Assembly (NCBI GenBank): GCA_002480085.1
Contig: DKPJ01000009.1
Location: forward strand, 352,908 to 416,907
DNA: 64,000 bases
Origin: Enterobacteriaceae bacterium UBA7338
Lineage (GTDB): Bacteria; Pseudomonadota; Gammaproteobacteria; Enterobacterales; Enterobacteriaceae
Reading direction: 5' to 3'
The position numbers were made by a program, and so were the translations under genes. Below, in pieces: positions 44,897 through 53,550 of the stretch. Under the pieces are notes generated by a model, which searched no databases, had not been told where the DNA came from, and saw only the letters and a program-made list of their open reading frames with translations. The number at the start of each line of letters is the position of its first letter. Position 1 is the first letter of the stretch.

Positions 44897-45901
44897 ATGA
44901 ACATCTCTATGAAAAACCGTAATTTTCTGAAGCTGCTGGACTTTACGCCAGACGAGATCCACTTCCTGATCGATCTGGCGATGGAGCTAAAAGCCGCCAA
45001 AAAAGCGGGCCGTGAAAAACAGACCCTGTGCGGTAAAAACATCGCGCTGATCTTCGAGAAAAGCTCTACCCGCACCCGCTGCGCCTTCGAGGTCGGGGCG
45101 TTCGATCAGGGGGCGCAGGTGACCTATATCGGACCGAGCGGCTCGCAGATTGGCCATAAGGAGTCTATGAAAGACACCGCACGCGTGCTCGGTCGCATGT
45201 ACGATGGTATTGAGTATCGCGGCTATGGGCAGGCGATCGTCGAAGAGCTGGGAGAGTACGCAGGCGTACCGGTGTGGAACGGCCTGACCAACGAGTTTCA
45301 CCCTACGCAGATCCTTGCCGATCTGATGACCATGCTGGAGCACGCCCCCGGTAAGCGCCTCTCCGAGCTGCGCTTTGCCTACCTGGGAGATGCACGGAAC
45401 AACATGGGCAACAGCCTGATGGTTGGCGCAGCCAAAATGGGCATGGACATCCGGCTGGTCGCCCCGAAAGCGTTCTGGCCGGAAGAGGCGCTGGTGGCGC
45501 AGTGCCAGGAGATCGCTCGTGATACAGGGGCGCGCATCGTCCTGACCGAGGACGTTGCAGAGGGGGTAGCCGGCGTCGATTTCCTCTATACCGACGTGTG
45601 GGTCTCAATGGGCGAGCCGAAAGAGGCGTGGGGCGAGCGTGTCAGCCTGATGAAACCCTATCAGGTGAACCAGCAGGTCATTGAGGCCACCGGCAATCCG
45701 CAGGTGAAATTTATGCACTGCCTGCCCGCCTTCCATAACGAGCATACCACCGTAGGGCGCGAAATCGAGCTGGTCTACGGGCTGAAGGGGCTGGAGGTTA
45801 CCGAGGAGGTGTTCGAATCCGCCCACTCTATTGTGTTCGATGAAGCAGAGAACCGGATGCACACCATCAAAGCGGTGATGGTAGCGACCCTCGGCGAGTA
45901 A
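44897..45901 (+). CDS. arcB: Ornithine carbamoyltransferase, catabolic
   Basis: 334 residues, strongly similar to argI along its whole length: STRTRCAFE, HPTQILADL, FMHCLPAFHN and the shared ending ENRMHTIKAVMVATL. By position it works in reverse, splitting citrulline to ornithine and carbamoyl phosphate for ArcC. There are no ARG boxes directly before it. Direction of catalysis is inferred from the operon, not from residues. Confidence 0.93.
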   Translation: MNISMKNRNFLKLLDFTPDEIHFLIDLAMELKAAKKAGREKQTLCGKNIALIFEKSSTRTRCAFEVGAFDQGAQVTYIGPSGSQIGHKESMKDTARVLGRMYDGIEYRGYGQAIVEELGEYAGVPVWNGLTNEFHPTQILADLMTMLEHAPGKRLSELRFAYLGDARNNMGNSLMVGAAKMGMDIRLVAPKAFWPEEALVAQCQEIARDTGARIVLTEDVAEGVAGVDFLYTDVWVSMGEPKEAWGERVSLMKPYQVNQQVIEATGNPQVKFMHCLPAFHNEHTTVGREIELVYGLKGLEVTEEVFESAHSIVFDEAENRMHTIKAVMVATLGE

Positions 45902-45951
45902 CCACTCCGGGCGTCGCGGCATCTGCGGCGCCCAAACAGGGAGAGTACCCT

Positions 45952-47355
45952 ATGCACAGATTCAAATTTCCCTCTGCTTACACCATTCTGTTTGTACTGA
46001 TTGCGCTGGTTGCCGCGCTGAGCTGGATTGTCCCTGCCGGACACTACCAGATGGTGATGAACGAGACGCTCGGTAAAGAGGTCCCCGTTGCAGGCACCTA
46101 TGCGCCCGTGGCCGCCCATCCGCAGGGGATCGTTGCCATTATTATGGCCCCCATCAGCGGCCTGTACGATCCTGACACCGGCCAGGCGGGCGCCATTGAC
46201 GTCGCGCTGTTTGTGCTGATCATCGGCGGCTTTCTGGGGATCGTCAATAAAACCGGGGCCATCGACGCCGGGATCGAACGCGTCACGCAGAAGCTGCGCG
46301 GACGCGAAGAGTGGATGATCCCGATCCTGATGGGGCTGTTTGCCGCAGGCGGTACGATCTACGGCATGGCGGAGGAGTCGCTGCCGTTCTACACCCTGCT
46401 GGTGCCGGTGATGATGGCGGCGCGCTTCGATCCGCTGGTGGCCGCCTCCACCGTGCTGCTGGGCGCGGGGATCGGCACCCTCGGTTCCACTATTAACCCC
46501 TTCGCCACGGTGATTGCCGCCAACGCGGCGGGCATTCCGTTTACTAACGGCATCTGGCTGCGCGTCGCGCTGCTGGTGGTGGGCTGGCTTATCTGCGTTG
46601 CATGGGTGATGCGCTATGCGCGCCAGGTTCGGCAGGATCCCAGCCGATCCATCGTTGCGGATAAGCAGGCGGAGAACATTGCCCACTTCCTTGGCGGCAA
46701 GCGCCAGCAGGATCTGGCCTTCACCGGCACGCGCAAGCTGATCCTGGTTATTTTTGCCCTCGCGTTTGCGGTGATGATCTACGGCGTGGCGGTGCTGGGC
46801 TGGTGGATGGGGCAGATCTCCGGCGTCTTCCTCGCCGCGGCCATTATCACCGGCCTGCTGGCCCGCATGAGCGAGGAGGAGCTGACCTCCACCTTTATTG
46901 ACGGCGCGCGGGATCTGCTGGGCGTGGCGTTAATTATCGGTATCGCCCGCGGCATCGTGGTGGTGATGGACAAAGGCATGATCACCCATACCATCCTGCA
47001 CAGCGCCGAAGGGCTGGTGAGCGGCCTCTCCAGCGTGGTGTTTATCAACGTAATGTACTGGCTGGAGGTGGTGCTCTCTTTTCTGGTGCCCTCCTCCTCC
47101 GGACTGGCGGTGCTAACGATGCCGATCATGGCCCCGCTGGCGGACTTTGCCGGCGTTAATCGCGATATGGTGGTTACCACCTACCAGGCCGCCTCCGGCA
47201 TTGTCAATCTGGTCACCCCCACCTCGGCGGTGGTGATGGGCGGGCTGGCCATTGCCCGCGTGCCCTACGTCCGCTATCTGAAATGGATCGCGCCGCTGCT
47301 GCTGATATTGACCGTATTGATCTGCCTGATATTAAGCCTCGGCGCGCTGCTTTAA
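45952..47355 (+). CDS. YfcC-family basic amino acid antiporter (ArcD role)
   Basis: 467 residues with about 11-12 membrane helices. FPSAYTILFVLIALVAALSW at the start and GTLGSTINPFATVIAANAAG mid-protein are hallmarks of the YfcC/DcuC-like carriers. In this operon it would exchange arginine for ornithine across the inner membrane, in place of a classical ArcD. Substrate is inferred from context. Confidence 0.85.
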   Translation: MHRFKFPSAYTILFVLIALVAALSWIVPAGHYQMVMNETLGKEVPVAGTYAPVAAHPQGIVAIIMAPISGLYDPDTGQAGAIDVALFVLIIGGFLGIVNKTGAIDAGIERVTQKLRGREEWMIPILMGLFAAGGTIYGMAEESLPFYTLLVPVMMAARFDPLVAASTVLLGAGIGTLGSTINPFATVIAANAAGIPFTNGIWLRVALLVVGWLICVAWVMRYARQVRQDPSRSIVADKQAENIAHFLGGKRQQDLAFTGTRKLILVIFALAFAVMIYGVAVLGWWMGQISGVFLAAAIITGLLARMSEEELTSTFIDGARDLLGVALIIGIARGIVVVMDKGMITHTILHSAEGLVSGLSSVVFINVMYWLEVVLSFLVPSSSGLAVLTMPIMAPLADFAGVNRDMVVTTYQAASGIVNLVTPTSAVVMGGLAIARVPYVRYLKWIAPLLLILTVLICLILSLGALL

Positions 47356-47376
47356 CCACAACAGGGAGAAAAGAGT

Positions 47377-47868
47377 ATGAAGGAATACCGCGACTGCTCC
47401 ACCAGAGAACAGCAGCAGCTTGCTCTCTGCCAGCGCCTGGTGACCGAGAAGAGCTACCTGTCGCAGGAGGCGATCCGCCGGGATCTGCAGCGGCACGGCT
47501 TTGACACCATTAGCCAGTCCACGGTGTCGCGCCTGCTGAAGCTGCTGGGCATTATTAAGATCCGCAACGCCAAGGGGCAGCGGATCTATGCCCTCAATCC
47601 CCAGCTGCGCCCGACGCCGGATGCCACACGCTGCCTCTCTGATATGGTGGTGAACGTCGAGCACAATCGCGAGTTTATTCTTATTCATACCGCTGCGGGA
47701 TACGGGCGAGCGGTAGCGCGTATCCTTGACTACCACGCCCTGCCTGAGATCCTCGGCGTGGTGGCGGGCAGCAGCATCGTCTGGGTCGCCCCGCGCGATG
47801 TACAGCGCACCCTACAGGTGCGCAATCGCGTTAACCATCTATTAAAAATGCATTTATATGCAAAATAA
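47377..47868 (+). CDS. ArgR-family regulator of the arginine deiminase operon
   Basis: 163 residues. N-terminal winged helix (SQEAIRRDLQRHGFDTISQS, TVSRLLKLLGI) and C-terminal arginine-binding domain (ILIHTAAGYGRAVARILDYH, GVVAGSSIVWVA). It has the ArgR layout but is diverged and lies at the operon end, so it is likely a dedicated arginine-responsive regulator beside the general ArgR. Activator or repressor role cannot be told. Confidence 0.88.
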   Translation: MKEYRDCSTREQQQLALCQRLVTEKSYLSQEAIRRDLQRHGFDTISQSTVSRLLKLLGIIKIRNAKGQRIYALNPQLRPTPDATRCLSDMVVNVEHNREFILIHTAAGYGRAVARILDYHALPEILGVVAGSSIVWVAPRDVQRTLQVRNRVNHLLKMHLYAK

Positions 47869-47901
47869 CCGTTTGCTTCTGATAAATAGCGCATCGATCG
47901 C

Positions 47902-47929
47902 TTGATTCGCCTTATGAGCTGAGTATAAT
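47902..47929 (+). promoter_or_regulatory. Promoter of pyrLBI
   Basis: TTGATT (47902-47907) and TATAAT (47924-47929), 16 bp apart, 26 bp before the leader start. Confidence 0.7.
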
Positions 47930-47954
47930 CGCGGACAATTTGCCGGGAGGAAGC

Positions 47955-48101
47955 ATGGTCAAGTCCGTTCGACACACTGTCTCATCGCGCCTGAAAGAGG
48001 GCGCTGGCCTGCCGTTTTTCTTCCCGCTGCTCACCTATTTCTATAGCCCCTCTTTTGAGGGGCTTTTTTTTGCGCAGACGTCAGGAGATAACCATGGCTA
48101 A
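47955..48101 (+). CDS. pyrL: pyrBI leader peptide
   Basis: 48 codons: MVKSVRHTVSSRLKEGAG, then the family LPFFFPL block. Its translation, tied to UTP-dependent pausing of polymerase in the pyrimidine-rich stretch, decides whether the attenuator forms. SD GGGAGGAAG precedes the ATG. The leader reads through the terminator and stops 8 bases inside pyrB. Confidence 0.9.
   Translation: MVKSVRHTVSSRLKEGAGLPFFFPLLTYFYSPSFEGLFFAQTSGDNHG
48045..48071 (+). terminator. pyrBI attenuator
   Basis: AGCCCCTC / GAGGGGCT stem with TTTT loop and eight T after it (48064-48071), 23 bp before pyrB. Classic UTP-sensitive attenuator. Confidence 0.92.
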
Positions 48102-49026
48102 TCCGCTATATCAGAAACATATCATTTCCATAAACGATCTCAGTCGCGAAGAACTGGAACAGGTGCTGGAGACCGCCGCCAGCCTGAAGGCTAACCCGCA
48201 GCCGGAGCTGCTGAAGCACAAGGTGATCGCCAGCTGCTTCTTTGAGGCCTCTACCCGCACCCGCCTGTCGTTTGAGACCGCGATGCACCGCCTGGGCGCG
48301 AGCGTGGTCGGCTTCTCCGACAGCAGCAACACCTCGCTGGGCAAAAAAGGCGAGACCCTGGCAGATACCATCTCCGTTATCAGCACCTACGTTGACGCCA
48401 TCGTGATGCGTCATCCGCAGGAGGGCGCGGCGCGGCTGGCCACCGAGTTCTCCGGCGGCATTCCGGTGCTGAACGCAGGCGACGGCGCCAACCAGCACCC
48501 GACCCAGACCCTGCTCGATCTCTTTACCATCCAGGAGACGCAGGGCCGGCTGGAGAACCTCAACATCGCCATGGTAGGCGATCTTAAGTATGGCCGCACC
48601 GTCCACTCGCTGGCTCAGGCGCTGGCGAAGTTCAACGGCAACCGCTTCCTGTTTATCGCTCCCGATGCGCTGGCGATGCCGCAGTACATCCTCGATATGC
48701 TGGACGAGCGCGGTATTGCCTGGAGCCAGCACGCCACCATTGAAGAGGTGATCCCGGAGGTGGATATCCTCTACATGACCCGCGTACAGAAAGAGCGTCT
48801 GGATCCGTCCGAATACGCCAACGTGAAGGCGCAGTTTGTCCTGCGCGCCAGCGACCTGCACAGCGCCCGCGACAATATGAAGGTGCTGCATCCGCTGCCG
48901 CGCGTCGATGAGATTGCCACCGACGTGGATAAGACGCCGCACGCCTGGTACTTCCAGCAGGCGGGCAACGGCATCTATGCGCGTCAGGCGCTGCTGGCGC
49001 TGGTGCTCAACCGCGATTTGGCCTAA
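48094..49026 (+). CDS. pyrB: Aspartate carbamoyltransferase catalytic subunit
   Basis: 310 residues from MANPLYQKHI. Carbamoyl-phosphate loop STRTRLSFE, HPTQTLLDL, and LHPLPRVDEI near the C-terminus. Commits carbamoyl phosphate to pyrimidine synthesis; forms the c6r6 enzyme with PyrI. SD AGGAG precedes ATG 48094. Confidence 0.98.
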   Translation: MANPLYQKHIISINDLSREELEQVLETAASLKANPQPELLKHKVIASCFFEASTRTRLSFETAMHRLGASVVGFSDSSNTSLGKKGETLADTISVISTYVDAIVMRHPQEGAARLATEFSGGIPVLNAGDGANQHPTQTLLDLFTIQETQGRLENLNIAMVGDLKYGRTVHSLAQALAKFNGNRFLFIAPDALAMPQYILDMLDERGIAWSQHATIEEVIPEVDILYMTRVQKERLDPSEYANVKAQFVLRASDLHSARDNMKVLHPLPRVDEIATDVDKTPHAWYFQQAGNGIYARQALLALVLNRDLA

Positions 49027-49043
49027 GAGAGGGGGAAAACGAG

Positions 49044-49505
49044 ATGACACACGACAATAAATTGCAGGTCGAAGCGATCAAGTGCGGCACGGTGATTGAC
49101 CATATTCCGGCGCAGGTGGGCTTTAAGCTCCTGACCCTGTTTAAGCTGACCGAAACCGATCAGCGGATCACCATCGGCCTGAACCTGCCCTCGGGGGAGA
49201 TGGGCCGTAAGGATCTGATCAAGATCGAAAACACCTTCCTCACCGACGAGCAGGTTAACCAGCTGGCGCTCTACGCCCCGCACGCCACGGTAAACCGCAT
49301 CGATGACTATGAGGTGGTGGGCAAATCGCGGCCTAATCTGCCAGCGCGCATCGAGGCGGTGCTGGTCTGCCCCAACAGCAACTGCATCAGCCATGCGGAG
49401 CCGGTGTTCTCCAGCTTTGCGGTGAAGCAGCGCGCCAATGATATTGCCCTGAAGTGCAAATATTGTGAAAAAGAGTTCTCCCATACGGTGGTGCTGGCGA
49501 ACTAA
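49044..49505 (+). CDS. pyrI: Aspartate carbamoyltransferase regulatory subunit
   Basis: 153 residues. N-terminal allosteric nucleotide domain (VEAIKCGTVIDHIPAQVGFK) and C-terminal zinc domain with four Cys (CPNSNC, CKYC). Mediates CTP inhibition. Lies 17 bp after pyrB. Confidence 0.98.
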   Translation: MTHDNKLQVEAIKCGTVIDHIPAQVGFKLLTLFKLTETDQRITIGLNLPSGEMGRKDLIKIENTFLTDEQVNQLALYAPHATVNRIDDYEVVGKSRPNLPARIEAVLVCPNSNCISHAEPVFSSFAVKQRANDIALKCKYCEKEFSHTVVLAN

Positions 49506-49532
49506 GCATTAATAAACATCATCTAATTCAGA

Positions 49533-49561
49533 TTGGTCATCCCCTCCGCGCTGCCTATAAT
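49533..49561 (+). promoter_or_regulatory. Promoter of ridA
   Basis: TTGGTC (49533-49538), 17-bp spacer, TATAAT (49556-49561), 38 bp before the ridA start. Confidence 0.7.
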
Positions 49562-49599
49562 GGCGCGGAACCTCACTACCATTCGCTTCAGGAGAAATG

Positions 49600-49986
49600 A
49601 TGACAAAAATTATCGCGACGGAAAATGCACCGGCAGCCATTGGTCCTTACGTTCAGGCGGTCGATCTCGGCAGCATGATCCTCACCTCCGGCCAGATCCC
49701 GGTCGATCCGAAAACCGGCAGCGTGCCGGACGATATCGCTGCCCAGGCGCGCCAGTCGCTGGAGAACGTTAAGGCTATCGTGGAAGCCGCAGGCCTGAAG
49801 GTAGGCGATATTGTTAAGACCACGGTGTTCGTGAAGGCTCTGAACGATTTCGCTACCGTTAACGCGACCTATGAAGCGTTCTTTAATGAGCACCAGGCGG
49901 CCTTCCCGGCGCGCTCCTGCGTGGAAGTGGCCCGCCTGCCGAAAGACGTGAAGATCGAGATCGAAGCGATCGCCGTGCGTCGTTAA
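49600..49986 (+). CDS. ridA: Enamine/imine deaminase RidA
   Basis: 128 residues. Hydrolyses reactive 2-aminoacrylate-type intermediates from PLP enzymes. GPYVQAVDLG, TSGQIPVD, the key Arg in FPARSCVEVARLP, and C-terminal IEIEAIAVRR. The second of two adjacent ATG codons gives the usual length and best spacing from AGGAG. Confidence 0.97.
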   Translation: MTKIIATENAPAAIGPYVQAVDLGSMILTSGQIPVDPKTGSVPDDIAAQARQSLENVKAIVEAAGLKVGDIVKTTVFVKALNDFATVNATYEAFFNEHQAAFPARSCVEVARLPKDVKIEIEAIAVRR

Positions 49987-50001
49987 TCCTTCTGGATTAG
50001 T

Positions 50002-50027
50002 GCCCGGCGGCGCTCCGCTTGCCGGGC
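50002..50027. repeat. REP element after ridA
   Basis: GCCCGGCGGCGCTCCGCTTG followed by CCGGGC. Confidence 0.8.
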
Positions 50028-50132
50028 CTACAGGCTCCGTTCTCTCGCCAAATATTTACATTTCCCTCAGCGCCCGTCTCTCATACGCTCCCCGTTTTAC
50101 CTTGTCCTGCGTCAATAAAATCGCAAACTTGT

Positions 50133-50146
50133 TTGATGCAAATCAC
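50133..50146. promoter_or_regulatory. FNR-like site upstream of nrdD
   Basis: TTGAT-N4-ATCAC, one mismatch from the FNR consensus; fits anaerobic induction of nrdDG. It overlaps the first NrdR box. Confidence 0.65.
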
Positions 50147-50192
50147 TATATGTAGCACTTAAAATGCCGTCCCGGCGCTACATATTGTAGTA
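50144..50192. promoter_or_regulatory. Paired NrdR boxes
   Basis: CACTATATGTAGCA (50144-50157) and CTACATATTGTAGTA (50178-50192), about three helix turns apart, as in other nrd promoters repressed by NrdR with dATP. Confidence 0.8.
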
Positions 50193-50245
50193 ATCGCCTA
50201 CTATTCCAACAGCGCCGTAAATACTATTTTAACTATGGAGAGATC

Positions 50246-52384
50246 ATGACCCCGCATGTGATGAAGCGAGATGGCTGTAAGGTACAGTTCAAATCAGAGC
50301 GTATTCGGGAGGCTATTCTGCGCGCCGCCGCTGCGGCGGGCGTTGATGATGCCGACTATTGCGCTACCGTCGCAGAGGTGGTCAGAGAGCAGATGCAGGC
50401 GCGATCGCAGGTAGACATCAGCGAGATCCAGACGGCGGTGGAAAACCAGCTGATGTCCGGTCCCTACAAGCAGCTGGCCCGGGCCTATATTGAGTATCGC
50501 CACGATCGCGATATCTCCCGGGAGAAGCGCGGCCGCCTGAATCAGGAGATCCGCGGCCTGGTAGAGCAGACCAACTCCGCCCTGCTCAATGAGAACGCCA
50601 ACAAAGACAGCAAGGTGATCCCGACCCAGCGCGACCTGCTGGCCGGTATCGTCGCCAAGCACTATGCCCGTCAGCACCTGCTGCCGCGTGACGTGGTGCT
50701 GGCCCACGAGCGCGGGGATATCCACTACCACGATCTCGACTACTCCCCCTTCTTCCCGATGTTTAACTGCATGCTTATCGACCTGAAGGGGATGCTGACC
50801 CAGGGCTTCAAGATGGGCAACGCCGAGATCGAACCGCCGAAGTCTATCTCTACCGCCACGGCGGTCACCGCGCAGATCATCGCCCAGGTGGCAAGTCACA
50901 TCTACGGCGGGACCACCATCAACCGTATCGACGAGGTGCTGGCTCCGTTCGTGACCGAGAGCTTCAACAAGCACCGTGAGATTGCCGAGACGTGGCAGAT
51001 CCCCGACGCAGAGGGCTACGCCCGCTCGCGCACCGAGAAAGAGTGCTACGACGCTTTCCAGTCGCTGGAGTACGAGGTCAATACTCTGCACACCGCTAAT
51101 GGCCAGACGCCGTTCGTGACCTTTGGCTTCGGGCTGGGCACCCGCTGGGAATCACGCCTGATCCAGCAGTCGATCCTGCGCAACCGCATTGCCGGCCTCG
51201 GTAAAAACCGCAAAACGGCGGTATTCCCGAAGCTGGTATTCGCCATCCGCGACGGGCTGAACCATAAGCCTGGCGACGCCAACTACGACATCAAGCAGCT
51301 GGCGCTGGAGTGTGCGAGCAAGCGCATGTACCCGGATATCCTCAACTACGACCAGGTGGTGAAGGTGACCGGCTCCTTTAAAACCCCGATGGGCTGTCGC
51401 AGCTTCCTCGGCGTCTATGAGGATAAGAACGGGGAGCAGATCCACGACGGGCGCAACAACCTTGGGGTCATCAGTCTGAACCTGCCGCGCATCGCTCTGG
51501 AGGCCAAAGGCAACGAGGCGGCGTTCTGGACATTGCTCGACGAGCGTCTGGCGCTGGCACGCAAGGCATTGATGACCCGTATCGCTCGCCTCGAAGGGGT
51601 CAAGGCCCGCGTGGCACCTATTCTCTATATGGAGGGGGCGTGCGGCGTGCGGCTGAAGGCTGACGATGAGATCTCTTCCATTTTTAAAAACGGTCGCGCG
51701 TCGATTTCGCTGGGCTATATCGGGATCCACGAAACGATTAACGCCCTGTTTGGCGATATGCATATGTACGACAGCGAGGCGCTGCGCGCTAAAGGCATCG
51801 CCATCGTCGAGCGGATGCGCCAGGCAGTAGATCGGTGGAAAGACGAGACCGGGTACGGCTTCAGCCTCTACAGCACGCCGAGTGAAAATCTCTGCGATCG
51901 CTTCTGCCGTCTCGATACCGCCGAGTTCGGCGTGGTGCCGGGCGTTACCGACAAGGGCTACTACACCAACAGCTTCCACCTCGACGTCGAGAAGAAGGTT
52001 AACCCTTACGACAAGATTGACTTCGAAGCACCCTACCCACCGTTAGCCAACGGCGGCTTTATCTGTTACGGCGAGTACCCCAACATCCAGCATAACCTCA
52101 AGGCGCTGGAGGATGTCTGGGACTACAGCTATCAGCACGTGCCCTACTACGGCACCAATACGCCGATCGATGAGTGCTACGAGTGCGGCTTTACCGGTGA
52201 GTTTGCGTGCACCAGCAAAGGCTTCACCTGCCCGAAATGCGGCAACCACGACGCCGCCCGCGTCTCGGTAACCCGTCGCGTCTGCGGCTATTTAGGCAGC
52301 CCGGACGCGCGCCCGTTCAACGCCGGCAAGCAGGAAGAGGTGAAGCGCCGCGTCAAGCATTTAGGCAACGGGCAGATTGGATAA
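50246..52384 (+). CDS. nrdD: Anaerobic ribonucleoside-triphosphate reductase
   Basis: 712 residues. N-terminal ATP-cone (VMKRDGCKVQFKSERIREAI) for allosteric control, central reductase barrel, a Cys4 zinc site (CYECGF, CPKCG) and the glycyl radical loop RRVCGYLG near the end. Makes deoxynucleotides without oxygen after activation by NrdG. In E. coli K-12 treBCR and mgtA lie between ridA and nrdD; they are absent here. Confidence 0.98.
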   Translation: MTPHVMKRDGCKVQFKSERIREAILRAAAAAGVDDADYCATVAEVVREQMQARSQVDISEIQTAVENQLMSGPYKQLARAYIEYRHDRDISREKRGRLNQEIRGLVEQTNSALLNENANKDSKVIPTQRDLLAGIVAKHYARQHLLPRDVVLAHERGDIHYHDLDYSPFFPMFNCMLIDLKGMLTQGFKMGNAEIEPPKSISTATAVTAQIIAQVASHIYGGTTINRIDEVLAPFVTESFNKHREIAETWQIPDAEGYARSRTEKECYDAFQSLEYEVNTLHTANGQTPFVTFGFGLGTRWESRLIQQSILRNRIAGLGKNRKTAVFPKLVFAIRDGLNHKPGDANYDIKQLALECASKRMYPDILNYDQVVKVTGSFKTPMGCRSFLGVYEDKNGEQIHDGRNNLGVISLNLPRIALEAKGNEAAFWTLLDERLALARKALMTRIARLEGVKARVAPILYMEGACGVRLKADDEISSIFKNGRASISLGYIGIHETINALFGDMHMYDSEALRAKGIAIVERMRQAVDRWKDETGYGFSLYSTPSENLCDRFCRLDTAEFGVVPGVTDKGYYTNSFHLDVEKKVNPYDKIDFEAPYPPLANGGFICYGEYPNIQHNLKALEDVWDYSYQHVPYYGTNTPIDECYECGFTGEFACTSKGFTCPKCGNHDAARVSVTRRVCGYLGSPDARPFNAGKQEEVKRRVKHLGNGQIG

Positions 52385-52391
52385 TTTTAAT

Positions 52392-52467
52392 GCCCGGTGG
52401 CGCTGTGCTTACCGGGCCTATGGGTCTCGCATCCTTTGTAGGCCGGGTAAGCGTAGCGCCACCCGGC
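52392..52467. repeat. Inverted REP pair (BIME) between nrdD and nrdG
   Basis: REP stems at 52392-52417 and, in opposite orientation, 52441-52467. It lies within the operon and may protect nrdD mRNA or tune nrdG output. Confidence 0.8.
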
Positions 52468-52480
52468 GTGGCTATTCGCA

Positions 52481-52945
52481 ATGAGATTTCACCAGTACTA
52501 TTCAACAGATATTGTTAATGGTCCCGGCACGCGCTGTACCTTATTCGTCTCGGGGTGCGTGCACGAATGCCCCGGCTGCTATAACAAAAGCACCTGGCGG
52601 CTTAACTCCGGCAAGCCGTTTACCATTGAGATGGAAGATCGCATTATTCGCGATCTCAACGATACGCGGATCAAACGCCAGGGCATTTCGCTCTCCGGCG
52701 GCGATCCGCTCCATCCGCAAAACGTGCCGGATATTCTCCGCCTGGTGCAGCGCATCCGCGCCGAGTGCCCAGCAAAGGATATCTGGGTCTGGACCGGCTA
52801 TAAGCTGGATGAGCTGAACCGCGATCAGATGGCGGTGGTCGATCTGATTAACGTGCTTATCGACGGTAAGTTTATGCAAGACCTGAAAGATCCAATGCTG
52901 ATCTGGCGCGGCAGCAGCAATCAGGTTGTCCACCACCTGCGCTAA
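52481..52945 (+). CDS. nrdG: Anaerobic RNR activating enzyme
   Basis: 154 residues, a radical SAM protein with the Cx3Cx2C cluster motif CVHECPGC (about 26-33) and a glycine-rich SLSGGDPL. It creates the glycyl radical in NrdD. A rho-independent terminator begins within its last codons. Confidence 0.97.
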   Translation: MRFHQYYSTDIVNGPGTRCTLFVSGCVHECPGCYNKSTWRLNSGKPFTIEMEDRIIRDLNDTRIKRQGISLSGGDPLHPQNVPDILRLVQRIRAECPAKDIWVWTGYKLDELNRDQMAVVDLINVLIDGKFMQDLKDPMLIWRGSSNQVVHHLR

Positions 52946-52964
52946 GCTGGCGCAGGCTTTTATT
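52936..52964 (+). terminator. Terminator of nrdDG
   Basis: CCTGCGC (52936-52942) / GCGCAGG (52950-52956), 7-nt loop containing the nrdG stop, then CTTTTATT. Confidence 0.75.
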
Positions 52965-53032
52965 AAATCATTTCCCGCCATTGCCGATAACTTTTCTGTC
53001 TCGTTTACCTAACGCAGATGTAGTCACCTCCC

Positions 53033-53052
53033 CAGGGGACACTGTTCCCCTG
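53033..53052. repeat. Hairpin before the 53088 gene
   Basis: CAGGGGA / TCCCCTG, 6-nt loop, without a T run; 24 bp before the ribosome site of the next gene, so it may act in the leader. Confidence 0.4.
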
Positions 53053-53087
53053 CGTTTCGCACAGCAAAGTATTTTTCGGAGATGATG

Positions 53088-53516
53088 ATGAATAGCATAG
53101 AAAAAATAAGCGCCGTCAGTGCGCAGGGTGATTCGCATTTATCTAACGGCGATAACCCATCCACTCTGCTAAATAACAGCAAATTAGCAGAGATTAATAG
53201 CGATAATAATACGACTCCTTCTGACAACAGCAGCACAAAGATTACGCTTATGTCTAAAACCCAGGATGAGATCGACAAACAGCAGCAGATAAAAAAAGAG
53301 GAGATAAAGAAGACCGACTATACGATGGAATTAACCGGTATTCCGCTGTATGGCGGCCGTCTCATTTCGGTAACCAAATATCCGAACGGCAGCGAGGAAA
53401 TTATTGATACCCTGTCCGGACAGCGAATAACGCGCCAGGATCTGCAGCAGGCTATTTCCCCGCTGGAGGTAAACGTCGTCGAGGCGAGTAATAACCCTGA
53501 TAGCGGGGTGGAATAG
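53088..53516 (+). CDS. Hypothetical Asn/Ser-rich small protein
   Basis: 142 residues. The first 60 are disordered and rich in Asn, Ser and Thr; a Lys/Gln/Glu stretch follows (DEIDKQQQIKKEEIKK), then a compact part with LTGIPLYGGRLISVTKYPNG and LSGQRITRQDLQQAI. No signal peptide or membrane helix. Of three consecutive ATGs the third (53088) has the right spacing from GGAG. No family recognised. It sits alone between nrdG and cybC, an unusual insertion in a conserved order. Confidence 0.6.
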   Translation: MNSIEKISAVSAQGDSHLSNGDNPSTLLNNSKLAEINSDNNTTPSDNSSTKITLMSKTQDEIDKQQQIKKEEIKKTDYTMELTGIPLYGGRLISVTKYPNGSEEIIDTLSGQRITRQDLQQAISPLEVNVVEASNNPDSGVE

Positions 53517-53550
53517 ACAGGCAAGGCGGGAGGTCACTCCCGCCTTTATA

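Noticed and set aside
52385..52480. Repeated GC-rich palindromes, considered as a CRISPR-like array
   Set aside because: They are REP/BIME units: variable spacing, inverted order, no cas genes and no regular spacers.
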